Positions 11,385 to 23,080 of a stretch of DNA of 64,000 nucleotides are shown piece by piece. The notes under the pieces were generated by a model. That model was not told the origin of the DNA. It saw only the letters and a program-made list of their open reading frames with translations, and did not search any database. The stretch spans positions 620,001 through 684,000 of the forward strand of contig JAQJZZ010000011.1 of the NCBI GenBank assembly GCA_030077755.1, written 5' to 3'. The position numbers were made by a program, and so were the translations under genes. Origin of the DNA: Filosporella fistucella (taxonomy: Eukaryota; Ascomycota; Leotiomycetes; Helotiales). Numbering within the stretch: position 1 is the stretch's first letter; each line of letters starts with the position of its first letter.

Positions 11385-13173
11385 TTAGGCATCACTCTCA
11401 GGCATTCCATAGACACCTCCTGGAGGGATGGCAAGGAAAAATGCGGTCACAACCATAGCAACCATGAAGCCTAGGAACAGACCTTGGCAAAAGATCACAT
11501 TTTGGCCTTGCCGAATTACAGGGCATTGGATGGGGGCTTCCTTATCGAAGATTTTACGGATTGCGTAACGACGGTTGTATCTTTGAACCCAACCCTGGGC
11601 CTCATCCTTGTACTTTCCACCGAGGAACTTCTGGGGGTTGACTCTCGACCGGTCCTCATCCTCATGGTCGAAAACGTCCCAAGGCTTGACTTGGTAATGG
11701 CCAAGGCTGTGAATAACGAGACACATTCCATGAAGGGCCCCATACAGGGTCGCAACACCGACAATGGCTGGTGGAATCGTGATGATACGCCAGGCACGAT
11801 GGAGTGGTCCCATTGCCAAGACAAAGGGAACCACGAACCCAAGACCAGCAAGGCAGCCACCAGTAAAGTACGCGAAGTGGATGCGAATCGGGTTGGAATT
11901 TGGCGTTACGGACTGTATGAACTTCGGGTAACTGTCGTTACGAAGAACATTGTTGGCAACATCGACTGCAGTTCGGAATGCAGTGGGGTGGTTGGACTTG
12001 TTAAGAGCATGCAAGACAAGTTCACGCTCCTTGCTTGAAAGGTTGAGTGCATGTTCGGAGCCTTGATCAATGTAAGTTGCCTTGATATGCTCAGCCTCTT
12101 TCCACAAGTTCTCGACGGCAACTAATAAACGTCAGTCAGAGATAGTTCTAAAGTTGAAATGGACTGTTCGCAACTTACTTGGCAATCTGGGTGCAATGAT
12201 GGGGCTTTGCTCCTTCACGGCACTGGGGCCTGCAGAATCACGAGTTCCACGCTTAGCAAATGGAGCAATCAAACTCATATCCTCCCGGTATTCACCTTGG
12301 TCATTCGTATCTGGTGAGGTTGGTCTGATAGCATCAACAACACCTTCGGATGAGTGTGGCGGGGTTGGCATGGTAGCCTTGTGCTTGACCGAAGAGTTGC
12401 GAACGACAATCGCATCAACCTGAAGACTGGCTCTCTTGATATTTCCTTCAAGAATTTGACGGCGTGCGTTGGCTTCATCAGACTGGGTCCATTCAGCACT
12501 CAAAGCGGCTTTGTACTCCTCTGAGACAGCCTTGAAGAGCTGTTCATAATGCTCAACACAAATGACAAACGCAAGGTTCTCAACATTGCGGTCCATGGTG
12601 TTCAAGAACTTGAAGAACTGGCTCTTTGACAGTGGCTATGTATGTCAGTGATACTCCTAGTAATGGTTGAGGTTGATGCAGCAAGCAATAGCATTTGCAT
12701 CCTCAGCCACGAGCGAGGGGCGCTTGATACGAAGAAGCAGAGTGCATCTCAAGGTTGAAGATTGAAAGACAACTTACTGGATAAGTTTGACCGGCCATCA
12801 TTCTCTCATAGGAGATCTTGTCTGGGATCGCACCAGGAGCAATCGAGATAGTATTGTAACAGTTGGCTCCGCTTCTTCCACTGATGCGTTTGTTCAATTC
12901 GTCGTGAAACTCCTGCAACGCATCAGGCGAGGCAATAATTTCAGGTCGACGGAAAATAACAACGTCGAGAAGCGTCTTCCAGAAAGAAGAAGTGCTTCCC
13001 TCTGCTGGCTCGGGGGCGGCGGCGAGGGCTTGAGGTGGTTGAGGGTCAGCGCGCGGCTCAACACGTTCAACTGGGAATGGGGGCTCGCTTCGAAGCATCT
13101 CTAAAAGAGTTACTCTCTCGCGTGGGTTTTGACGAGGAGGTGTTGACTCCATTACAGAGATTTCGTCAGACAT
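11385..13173 (-). CDS. RGS-domain membrane protein (Rax1-like)
   Basis: Three exons: 13173-12778, 12635-12179 and 12121-11385. From the ATG at 13173 this is 529 aa. An in-frame ATG at 13242 would add 23 residues and cannot be excluded. Residues about 20-250 form an RGS domain (TLLEMLR near its start, SKSQFFKFLNTMDRNVENLAF at its core, shown here in part as FFKFLNTMD). After a Ser/Pro linker and another helical block, three hydrophobic segments follow in the last 150 residues, including HFAYFTGGCLAGLGFVVPF and GLFLGFMVAMVVTAFFLAIP. This is the layout of yeast Rax1 and filamentous-fungal RGS proteins that sit in membranes and affect polarity or G-protein signalling. Its upstream DNA carries a triple tandem repeat. 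Confidence 0.85.
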
Positions 13174-13258
13174 CTTTGATCTTGTTGAGAAAGACTCTGC
13201 ACGAAAGGTTGTTGTCTCTGTGTTGATGATGTGGGTTGACATGTTGACGGCGAGGTGG

Positions 13259-13580
13259 AGATATTTCAAGTGTGTGGGTTGTTGACGTGACTAAGTCGTG
13301 GCCTCGCTGCCTCGAGGCCGTCGATTTTCACTATCTTGAACGGGAGGGCAAAGACTCTGAGGATATTTCAAGTGCGTGGGCTGTTGACGTGACGATGAGT
13401 TAGTCGTGGCCTCGCTGCCTCGAGGCCGTCAATTTTCACTATCTCCACTCAATCGAGAAGGCAAAGACTCAGAAAATATTCCAAGTGTGTTGGTGGTCGA
13501 TGTGACGATGAATCGTGGCCTCGCTGCCTCGAGGCTGTCTTTTTTCACTATCTCGAACGGGGCAGGCAAAGATTTTGAGC
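13259..13580. repeat. Triple direct repeat, about 102-113 bp per unit, with a palindromic core
   Basis: Units begin near 13261, 13363 and 13476, each at an ATATTYCAAG sequence. Each unit holds GGCCTCGCTGCCTCGAGG followed by YTTTTCACTATCT and GGCAAAGA. The core contains the perfect palindrome GCCTCGAGGC in units 1 and 2, with one change in unit 3. The array lies just upstream of the RGS gene and may include its 5' leader. Confidence 0.85.
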
Positions 13581-15559
13581 TATTGATGCCGAAGTTCAGT
13601 CTTTACGAGGGAGTAGGTGTGGGAAAACGAGGATACTGACGCCGGAGGTTGAATTAGAGAGCGGCGCCGGAGAAGGAAGGGGCAAGCGCTGGGTACATTT
13701 CTCACAGTCAGTCGCAGCGCAGCATTTCCGGACCGCCGACTTTCTACTCTGTGAGAACTTTCTATCCTACTTGGGTCTTCAATGGTATTTAGTCCAAATT
13801 TTGTCACCTTATGCAATATCATCACTGTCACTGTCACTGTCACGGACATGACCTCTCGCAGACGCACGAAGACGCATGCAGCCTCAATTACTCACCAGCA
13901 GCTCTTGCGCTGAACTCAGGTACTGCCATGCAAGAAACGCCATGATGCCACTGCATTGCCAAGCTTGATCAAGTCATGGACTTTTGAGATGCATAGGCGG
14001 GAGACCACTTCCTGTTAGTCATTTGTGTCCTGCGTTTATGGCTCTCCAACTTTGAGGCTGGGGGTCTACATGATCTTATTCAGCTAAAGACTTCTCGCAT
14101 CATGGATGTAGTGAAAACTGGGATGCAAATTTTGTCCACGGTCCAAGCCAGTGAGTCAGTGCCCACTTCAAGAGCCCATATGTCCCATGAGGCCAGTAAG
14201 AAAAAATATCTGAATGGAATCTGAGTGGATAACCTTTGGTTTTGGTCTGTAGAGTGACTTAAAGATCGATTGAACAAAAACAGACCAGATGCAGAACTAC
14301 GCAGGTCATTGTAAACGAACGGGGAAAATGTGGTTGGAGTGTGACAAAGAATGCCTCTGCAACATGGCCCGGGCACCAAGCCCCTTCTGAAAGGGACAAC
14401 TCCGTATGTTACCTGAACAAGTGCTACGCTACATGCCCGTTGGGTTGAATGTTACAAAGCCACTGGATGTCTATCAGAAACTATTCTTCAAAGGGGCCTG
14501 TTCAGCTCGCGGATTTGTGCGGATATACTTCTCATTTGGCGGTTGACGAAAGTGGTCGCGTAATCACTTTTCACATTGCATGAATCTCTGGTAGATCTTA
14601 TTTTGGTGTATCACCTCAAAGTGCGGGCTTTTTGATGTAACTTTTGCAAAATGCGAGGTTAGGCCAAGTCGTCCTATACCTTCAACTTTGAAAATTGATT
14701 GCAAGACCTCTCAACCTTGCAAAGTTATCACTTCACTAAGGTGGGAGTACGAGCTGAAGCCAAAGAGGCCATATGGTAGACCAGGCATAGAGTTCCAGCG
14801 CTCTGAAGCAGGTAAAACTTGTGCTAGACTCAGTCCTCGAATGTCTTTCATACATTGAGGATCTTCCAGTTGAAAGATATCATCTGATGCTATCCAATTA
14901 CCTGAGACCATATACTTTCTTAAAAGCATGTCCCTGCGGCGAATCTGCATGTCTCGAGTACTCGACAAGAATCTCCAACGCTTTTTCATGTAGGAGCATA
15001 GAGAATATAGAGCACTAGCGCATTCCGTCGTCTGCCAGAACTTATCAGTTCACAAGCCGTTACGCGGATGTATTGTGATACGAAAGTTGATCGCTGCCTC
15101 ATAGAGCTCTCAGGAACACCTGCTTCGGGTCCTTGCAGTTGATAGAATCTCGTGAATGAATCTGACAGGAGGAAAGGCTGCTCTGTGTCTGGCAAAGAAG
15201 AAAACTTGATCACCTACAAATTGCCAGAATCATGATCTATCCCTTCAACAAGCTGGATGGCTGTTGAGGCAGAAAACTATGAGAATAGCCACTATTACTG
15301 GCTTTCCATAAGTGGCATTTCTTCACACTCTCGTCCCATGACTTTAATATTAAACGATACATGCCAAAAGCACAAATAGACAGTCATGTGGAAACCGCAT
15401 GGCAGCAGCTGTGGCACAGTCACAGCGTACGGAAGCCCCTGACCTGGTCGAGATTTTGCATTCGAATCTTTTAGCAGCTTTTGAAACCTTCCACACCTTC
15501 CATTGCACCTCTGCGCAGTCGTACTGGCGATTCTGCTTTGAGTTTCTTATACTAACATT
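13581..15559. other. About 2 kb without a recognised gene
   Basis: Only a short CACTGT microsatellite near 13825-13845 stands out. Two abutting minus-strand open frames (15213-14986 and 14989-14711) could be joined by an intron with a weak donor, but neither resembles a family I know. The region is treated as non-coding with low certainty. Confidence 0.35.
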
Positions 15560-16145
15560 TTACCAGTGCCTCTCTTCAATCTCAACCTCATTCACATCAA
15601 CCCCTTCCTTGAACCACCGCTCTTGATCAGTGATCTTGACGTCGTTCCCGCTCATTTGCCTCTTCCGCATTCTTCCATCTTCAGCGAATGTCCAATCTTC
15701 GAGACCGTATGTCCTGAACCACTGGCCAGTTGTATCATGCCACTCGTACCAGAATTGAACAGCAATCTGAAAGTATCAGCTTGTCATCCTCAAATCACAA
15801 ATGGAAATGCTTTGGAGAGGAAAGTAATGTACTCATATCACTCTATCTAATCATAGGTGAATCTTGCTCACTTGCCTTGTTATCTGTGAAAGCAAACAAC
15901 TCCTTTCTCAATCTATATCCATTCTCGACAGACCACTTCTCTGTCAGGAAAGCGACAATCTCGTCTGTGCCCTTGAGAAAGGTACTGCGGTTTCTCCAAA
16001 TGGAGTCGGGTGTATAAGCATTCTTCACCAATTGAGGATTCTTGGTATTCCAAGCATCCTGCGCGGCTTTGACCTTGATCTTCGCTGTCTCAAGTGTAAA
16101 GGGTGGCAGAGGAGGCCTTCCAGCATCTTTGGAGGGGGTAGCCAT
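15560..16145 (-). CDS. DUF1348 / SnoaL-like (NTF2 superfamily) protein
   Basis: Two exons: 16145-15876 and 15766-15560, 158 aa. The family signature FTDNK-IAVQFWYEWHD is restored only if the intron begins with GC, at AAG|GCAAGT, and ends at TTTCAG|ATT. The frame works out to phase 0. Taking the nearby GTGAGC instead puts the second exon out of frame. The N-terminal half has KWSVENGYRLRKELFAF and the C-terminal half has GRMRKRQMSGNDVKI, matching the one-domain DUF1348 family. These are small alpha+beta barrel proteins of uncertain enzymatic role. A TATTTAAA-like box lies about 100 bp upstream of the start. Confidence 0.88.
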
Positions 16146-16927
16146 GGTTCGACGTGATAAAAAAAAATACGGATACCGCTTTTCACTGGTCTCGAGATAG
16201 ATGAACAGAAGATGACATGTGCTATAGGGAAACTTTGAGGTTTAAATAGTAGCCCGGATCACAGCTTTATGATCTTGACGACACTTCACCGAGAGATTGT
16301 TGTTATTCCGCGGGATTGTGGGGTCTGAAAACTCCTGACATTAAGCAGTGGGATTCTCGGAATAGTAAGACGATATGCGGATGAATACCGGCATATAATG
16401 CAATATAAGATGACTTTCATGATAACAAATCCCGATGAAATATATCCCGATCACGGGACCAAATTATTGTTCTGGACAAGTCGTTTCAGTCAGCAAGCCA
16501 ACATGACGCAATTGCGGGGCAGGAGATTTCTCATTCGCAATGAAATGCTCGATGCACCTGCACCGCATGTCTCAGAAATGCAAATACTCCCATGTAACAC
16601 TGCATGGAATACATGCAAAGAAACAAAAGAAATGGGCCACGAATGAAGCATTACCAATGAGAAAACTATCAAGGAGATTTGATATGTAGACAAGGAGTGA
16701 ATTGATTGTCAGGGCACTCCCAATAAGCCCTTTTAGTCAGGAACAAGTCCAGACCAGTGGTCACCCTGACCCCACTATTAGCGTCCTATTTAAGCTCAGG
16801 GTCCTCCCAAGCTTTACCCAACAACATTCCACCTTCACCTTAAACTACATATCTTGAGTCTCGACAAGTCTTCTTCGACAGTCAATCTTCTACATAGAAT
16901 CACAAGCAACAATCAACCTACTTTACA
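16146..16927. promoter_or_regulatory. Divergent promoter region (DUF1348 / peroxiredoxin)
   Basis: A 782-bp gap between divergent starts. It holds a TTAGTCA element and a TATA-like box on the peroxiredoxin side, listed separately. Confidence 0.5.
16733..16739 (+). promoter_or_regulatory. Candidate Yap1/AP-1 element TTAGTCA
   Basis: TTAGTCA matches the Yap1 recognition element used by oxidative-stress bZIP factors. It lies 189 bp upstream of the peroxiredoxin ATG. A TATTTAAG box follows at 16787-16794. A single 7-mer can occur by chance; the gene it precedes makes it credible. Confidence 0.45.
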
Positions 16928-17630
16928 ATGGCAGAAATCAAGGTTGGCGATAGCTTTCCGGAGGGAACCAAATTCAGCTACATCCCATACACCCCCGAGA
17001 ATGGCGACATCACTTCCTGTGGTATCCCAATCGAGTACGATGCCAGCAAAGGTTCGTGTCGCTCTCTTAACTTATGTCTGCTGAGAATATTCTGCTAACA
17101 CTGTCTAGAATGGGCCAACAAGAAGGTCGTTCTGTTCGCTGTCCCAGGTGCTTTCACTCCAGGTATGAAACACACCGCTCTACTCTGTGCCATACACAAC
17201 TCCTTATGCGCAAATTCAGCGTGCTAATTCAGAGTAGGATGCTCTGCAAAGCACCTCCCTGGTTACATTGAGAACCTGTCCGCCTTGAAGAGCAAGGGCG
17301 TCGATGTCGTTGCCGTGATCGCCTACAACGATGCCTTCGTCATGAGTGCGTGGGGCAAGGCCAACAACATCAAGGGTGATGATATTGTATGTCTTTCCAT
17401 TTCTCTCACCATCCCATTCTTCTAAACTCAAAAACTAATTGCTCTGCTAATAGCTCTTCCTCTCTGACTCCGGCACCGAGTTCTCCAAGAAGATCGGCAA
17501 CTGGACTCTGGGCGAGCGAACTGCCAGATACGCTTTGGTGATTGACAACGGCAAGATCACTTATGCTGAGAAGGAGCCTGGACGTGATGTCAGCGTCAGC
17601 AGTGCTGAGGCTGTTTTGGCAAAGCTGTAG
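16928..17630 (+). CDS. Prx5-type peroxiredoxin (Asp f 3 / PMP20 family), peroxisomal signal
   Basis: Four exons: 16928-17051, 17109-17162, 17238-17386 and 17454-17630, 167 aa. The peroxidatic cysteine is Cys61 in PGAFTPGCS, and a second cysteine is Cys31 ([11 protein letters not shown]). These are the same two positions as in Asp f 3. Further family motifs are [14 protein letters not shown] and [15 protein letters not shown]. The C-terminus is AKL, a known variant of the PTS1 peroxisomal signal that also ends Candida PMP20. The expected role is reduction of hydrogen peroxide and alkyl hydroperoxides in the cytosol and peroxisome. Proteins of this family are also known fungal allergens. A Yap1-like site upstream suggests oxidative induction. 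Confidence 0.95.
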
Positions 17631-18228
17631 ATGGCTTCTGCCATCCGCATATCATGACATGATGACATATGGTGAGATGATCAATGGAGCATAGATTTGC
17701 TGAGATACCAAATTGAGCTGAGTGGAGGTAGAGGACGTTGATAGAGGAATTGATCTCAGCTCTGGGCTTGCTATTTGCTGCTCATCTCTACACTCAATCC
17801 TCTCTTCCTGCTGCATCTTGTGTTTTGTACCATCTGATTGATTGATTGATTGATTTCTGGTGACTTTCAAGTTATTTATAGACTATTCTGCTCTTTATAC
17901 AAGTTTCGACCTTCGTCTCCTTCAACTCTCAGTTTCTCAAATCCCAATCGTTAAAACGCCATACTCCTGATCGGAAGCAAGTCCAATCCTGAACGCCTAC
18001 TTCTACCATGCCCCTCCCAAAACAGATGAATGCTATGCTACCTCGTTCCTTCTCCCTTCCCTCATCTTACACCAAGTAATTCCCTCCAAGCAGCTTGTTG
18101 CCACACCTGGTTCAAAGATATACCTGTCCATATATCTCATAAATGAGGTCCCACACAGACCATGAACGTTGTCCATTAAATCCATCTCTTCTTCCCTACC
18201 AACAAACCCCTCACCAATTCCAGTAGTA
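17631..18228. other. Convergent gap with a short microsatellite
   Basis: It holds 3' flanks of the peroxiredoxin and GH72 genes and a (TGAT)n microsatellite of about five units near 17835-17856. No gene is seen. Confidence 0.5.
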
Positions 18229-20493
18229 CTACCTCATCCCGGGCATCCCCCTGAACTTCAAACTCCCCTCATCAACCGTTTTACACTTAATCGACGCAGA
18301 GCTCTCACTTCCCAAACTCTTTTCCTCTCCCTCACTCCCCTTTTCTCTCAACCCCAACATAAGCTTCTTCACCTTATCCTTCTCGTTTCTAAGCGCTTGG
18401 ATACGCTCTGCTTCTGCGATGGCGGCATCGATGCGTTGTTCCTCAGCTTGTAGATCTAGGAGAGAAGTTGTGTTGGCGGAAGAGGGGTGAGCGTAGGGGT
18501 GGTGTGGAGGAAGAGAGGAAGAGCCGCTGCCGAATGGATTAGGGTGCAGAGACATCTCTGTGATACGAGTTGTTCCCTTCCCTTTTCCTGTACCCATATC
18601 CATATCCATACCCCTATCCCTATCTATCCCTTTCCCAACCGCCCCACCCAATTCAACACCCTCATCCACGCTCCTCTCCTCTACTTTGCCCTCCCTATCT
18701 CTTCCTCTCCTTTTCCGTCTCAAACAAAACAGTATCCCAGTGGCTAATAACCCAATAATTGCAATACACCCCACCGCAATGCCAGCTTTTGCTCCTGGGC
18801 CTAAATATGGATCGGTATCATAATTATAATAAGGTCCTGAATACCCAAATCCTGTCGTATCCGTAGCCGTAGTCGAAGTCCCTGTCTTAGTCGGCGTCCT
18901 CACAGATGAGATAGCCGGTAAATCCGTTACAGTCCCTGTACCCTCCTTCCCAGCTTGCGAGAAGAAAGCAGTACATTCCGTACTGGAATTAGCTTTCATC
19001 TGTAATTTCGCCAATCCATCAAAATTACAGCTAGAAGAAGATTGGTTTTGAGATAGATGGTAATGGTTCATTACCCAGGATGTTTTTTCTGTGTAATTAC
19101 ATACGGAATATGCGCCATAGGTGCCGGTTGTGGAATTTGAGGCTATGCCTAGACAGGCAGAGGGGTCGGTGCCGCAGATACTGCTTAGGAGTGTACCGTA
19201 CATGCTTCCATTCACGACGGAGGAGGCGACGCAGGAGAGGGAGGAGACCATGCAGTCACAGAGTGCGTTATTAGGAGTAGGTGGTAGAGTTGGAGAGGCC
19301 ATCCATGTTGCTCCTACGGAGGGACAGCTTTGCGCTAAGGTATTTGTGACTTTATAGTTACTAGCTGCTGTCGCTGAGGGTGTGACGAGTGCTAGTTGGG
19401 TCGAAAAGGCGTTGAAGTCTGATTTGGTTGATACGGACATTTTGGACACTTTGACAAGACCTGAGTTTGGTGTTAGTGGGTTCTATCAAGAGACATAATG
19501 AGTAAATGACCGCTGGAACTATTTACCAAAACTATCACCGTTCTCAAAATAAGCCTTTACGATGCCACCACTAAACACATGAGCCATTTCAGGGCCGTAT
19601 ATAGCCTGGACTTCCGAAAACACTCGGGGCTGAACATTGATACATCCATATTCCGCAAAGAACACCGGAATGGACCAATTTGCGAATGTATTTGTCAATG
19701 TTGTGTAGCCAGCTACAGTCGCAGTCGAATCTCCGCACCAACTGTACACATTGATACCATAGAAATCAATGGAGGAAGCAGCATCTCCACAATTGTAGTA
19801 GTCTGAATCTGCGACTAAGGTATCGTTTGTAGCGTACCCCACACCTATAGATCGATATCCCATCCTACTGATATATTTCTTCATATCCCTCACCGAAGCC
19901 TTCACAAATGAAGCAGCCGCACTATTCCCCGCGTGAGTCGTAATCGCATTCCCGGCAAAGAATCCAAGAGTATTAGTGAAATTCGCCATGACGTCTATAG
20001 TCGCCGTATACGAATCGTAGAGCTCGGTTCCCCACCCCGGATACTTCGAATCGATCGTCTCTCCTGGATGCGCCAGCCCAGCCAGAACGTATATCCCCGC
20101 CTCTTCGAGTAGGCTCATGCATGCTGTATGATTATATGAGGAGTCGATTGCGTAGACGTGCACGACGTTGATTCCTAATTGCTCAAGATATGGTATGTCC
20201 CTCCTACAACCCTCTGCATCGGCCAACGGGTCTGCATAGTTGGCCGATGTGGAATCCTGCTGGTATGTGATGCCGCGGATGAAGAATTCGGTTCCATTTG
20301 TCTTGTAGAAAAAGCGTGAGCCCTACAAAGAATGAGTTAGATGTGGCTCTGAAACAATACGAGGCCAGAGACTGGCGTGACTTACCTTGATCACAATCGG
20401 ATCAAGACTTGCTCTGGAAAGTCTGCCAAACAAAAGTACAACGACCAGGGGCCACAGACTCAGGCCACATAATGTTGGATATATTGTACGCAT
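18229..20493 (-). CDS. GH72 beta-1,3-glucanosyltransferase-like protein with X8/CBM43 and a transmembrane tail; acid/base Glu missing
   Basis: Three exons: 20493-20386, 20322-19527 and 19460-18229, 711 aa. Order: signal peptide or signal anchor (to about residue 30), GH72 domain (about 37-320), X8/CBM43 cysteine-rich domain (about 350-450), Ser/Thr linker, one transmembrane helix (AGIAVGCIAIIGLLATG) and a basic cytoplasmic tail. GH72 enzymes (Gas/Gel/Phr) need two glutamates. The nucleophile is present as Glu260 in VFFAEYGC. The acid/base residue, normally the E of GNE, is Ala162 in FFAGNAIT; the codon GCG lies at 19945-19947. The protein also lacks a GPI-anchor ending. It may be a non-catalytic glucan-binding or wall-sensing relative. 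The last 115 or so residues are charged, as in a cytosolic tail. Confidence 0.9.
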
Positions 20494-22170
20494 CACGATC
20501 TCCGATCCCGACCAGGTCTCGATCGGCCTGAGATTCGGACAATATGCTCAATGAAATATTTGTTTCCTTCAGCGACTCCAGTCGAGACATCTGCAGATAT
20601 ATTTCGCCTCAGACGCATGACGCTGCCAGTCTGATGCGAATTGATTTCCGATTTGGGCGCAACACCTGCCTCACCGAGTTGCTGATGGGTACACAGGATT
20701 AATATGTGAATGCAATCAAAGGAGGCAGAGTGGTTGGGAGGGAAGTCACCCAGTAGGTTCATTTGAGCCTATTGCTCGTATTGCTCTACAATGCCATGCC
20801 GAGTTATAATTACCCTTGTTTAAGGACAATGTTCTCGGTTCTTGCTTCTGGATTGAATTTTGGCAAGGGGTGCAGGGATGACCCAATGATCGTGGGATGA
20901 TAGCGGTTAGCCGTTGACTGCGCCGCAATTTGATAGTGCATTGACATGAGAAATAACGGGGAAGTGTGTTTTCCATGCCCCTCTTGCTGTACCCCTTTTT
21001 CGGTAGTTTGTCGACTTGTTACAGCTACTCGATTTTGCTGATTAATAACGATCGACATTTGGAAAAATCAACAAGACAAAGGTAGTAACGCAGTTGAAAA
21101 GGTGCGATGAGCCAACAATCAACACACAACATACTTTCACTCGGACCCGCATGAGACTCGTTCTGTGCGTCGGAATTGAAGCCTGGTATGCTTCATCTTA
21201 TATGGGATGTCATCTAGCGATGTTTGTCCAGGCCATCTTTACCAATGATTTATATTGTTAAACTTCGTTTTGCCATAGTTGCCCATTTACAATCGACACT
21301 CTGGAGTAGTTTTAATTTTTAAGGCTAACATTATACCTCCAGATCCAGCACTTGAAGGATTGCCTGGGATAGATAGGGCCACTTGAGGCTTACGCGGCTG
21401 AGGAGAATTGAACCAACGTCTCTACGAACACAAGAAATGCCTTGGCCGTACGATGAACTCTGTTTCCAAGCCCGTTGTGGGACTGCTGATGCAGAATCCG
21501 AAGCTCCACCTTGTCAAAGTAGAATGCTTCTTGTAGAATGATTCGCATTGGCGAGTAAGGCATCTTGACGTGGTAAGAGCTTGTACCTCTTCCTCTCTCA
21601 ATATATTGCTTGCATGTGTCTTGTATCGAGCACAGAACGACGTTCAATGGCAAATAAGAGAGGAGAAAGCATATGACATGTAGTCCAGAGGGGTTGGTGG
21701 ATGTGGGATATCCATGACAACTATGGTGTTTAGTCAATCTGCAATGAAAAGTGTGATCCGAACATTGAAAATCACATTGAAGCACAGATGACTAAACGTC
21801 ATGAGTGAGAGCGGAAGCATCGACTCAATTGCAAACGCCAACATCAAGTTAGCAGTAGTCAGAGACAAAGAACGTTCACTTAAACAGAACTCCGTCTTCC
21901 GTATAGATATGAAGTTAGGCTAGGCAGATATCGCGAGGATAGAAAGCAGAAAAGCGATTTCTGTCACGCGCCTTATAAGATGTTGGTAGACTCCGTTCCA
22001 GCGCAGCATATCGACAATTCAATGCCCTAGAAGACTGCTGCTTTTGAAATCAAAACTTCTGGGCAGACCGATTGCTCGGAAGAGCAAAATCCTCGGGTTT
22101 CGTGATGTAAAGTCGTGGTTCGGTATGGAGTCGATATCCTTATAATACATTTCTCTCCTCAACGATCAAC
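20494..22170. other. About 1.7 kb without a recognised gene
   Basis: Upstream of the GH72 gene and downstream of the NDUFA2 gene. Short open frames here have no recognisable motifs or intron signals, so I call none of them. Confidence 0.4.
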
Positions 22171-22691
22171 TCATATTCCAGACTTCACCAATCCTGTGAC
22201 TCTCTCCTCAATCTCCTTGTCCGACAAACCTAGCTGCTGTCAATATTTGAAATATGCCAATTTTGCGACGTAACTCACCCGCTAACGACTCGCTCTTCTC
22301 TTGCCCAAACTCTGCGGATCCAGTCAGCTCTTTCAATATCCACAAGTGAGTCCCACGATTACAAAAACTCACCGTATCTCGCATACACTCTAGGTTGTGT
22401 TCCAGCGGCCTCCCGAAGCATGATGGGCGTGTGCGGGTTGTGCTTCTTCATCGTGGGGTATGTTCGTGCGAGGAATGATCTGTCAACCCAATTAGCTCTC
22501 TACACCCCAACATATCCTCCCTATAAGCCTCCTTTCCTGCGGGCCATTATCTCCACCTGCCAGTCTATAACCGTGGCCTTCGATGTCTGGGATTGCATCG
22601 CTCACCTGGTAGAAGCACTATGCTCGCCGGTCTGGCAGAACAAAAATCGCACCTCCTTCAACGTTTGCGAGAAGGCATATTTGGCTGACAT
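22171..22691 (-). CDS. NADH:ubiquinone oxidoreductase 10.5 kDa subunit (NDUFA2/CI-B8)
   Basis: Four exons: 22691-22606, 22479-22373, 22311-22279 and 22229-22171, 94 aa. All junctions are GT-AG and the phases add up exactly. The exons are too short to show as one open frame. The product has the L51/S25/CI-B8 thioredoxin-like fold: FAFSQ-like N-terminus (KYAFSQTLKEVRFLFCQ), HNPHTPIMLREAAG and QPRVYARYEFGQEKS. It is an accessory subunit of the matrix arm of mitochondrial complex I. It is divergent from the pyruvate-carrier gene, another mitochondrial function, with 389 bp between their starts. Confidence 0.93.
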
Positions 22692-23080
22692 GTTGTCCTT
22701 CAATTCTCTCTGCGGCGTTGCGATTCAATTGACGGCTTGCTTAATAAAATCGGACAACTGATGAGGTCTTGAAGCTGTCGTTAAAGCACACTGCACAAAA
22801 AGCATAAGTGGCGCTAAAACAAAGTTATGCAGAGGAAGCGGGCATAACACCGATAGCACCGCCGCAACAATCAAAAGTCCGATTCAACATTATTTCGAGC
22901 TTATCCAGGATTCCGAGATTGGGATTCTTGACCTTTTTCTCAACTTTCAAAGTTCAATCTCCACTCCGTCCTCAACTGCGATCACTCATTTTTTACGGTA
23001 TTCAAGTTCTCATCGTCAATTGAGTGGAAAGGAAAGCCGAAAAGTTTCGAGAGAAGTTGAGGATTACAATAAGAGTCACC
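22692..23080. promoter_or_regulatory. Divergent promoter region (NDUFA2 / pyruvate carrier)
   Basis: A 389-bp gap between two divergent nuclear genes for mitochondrial proteins. Shared control is possible; no defined site was found. Confidence 0.4.

Noticed and set aside
14711..15213. Two abutting minus-strand frames that could be one spliced gene
   Set aside because: The donor needed is weak and no domain or homology is recognised.
21390..21785. 131-codon minus-strand frame
   Set aside because: Composition is unlike the real genes here and no motif or splice signal supports it.
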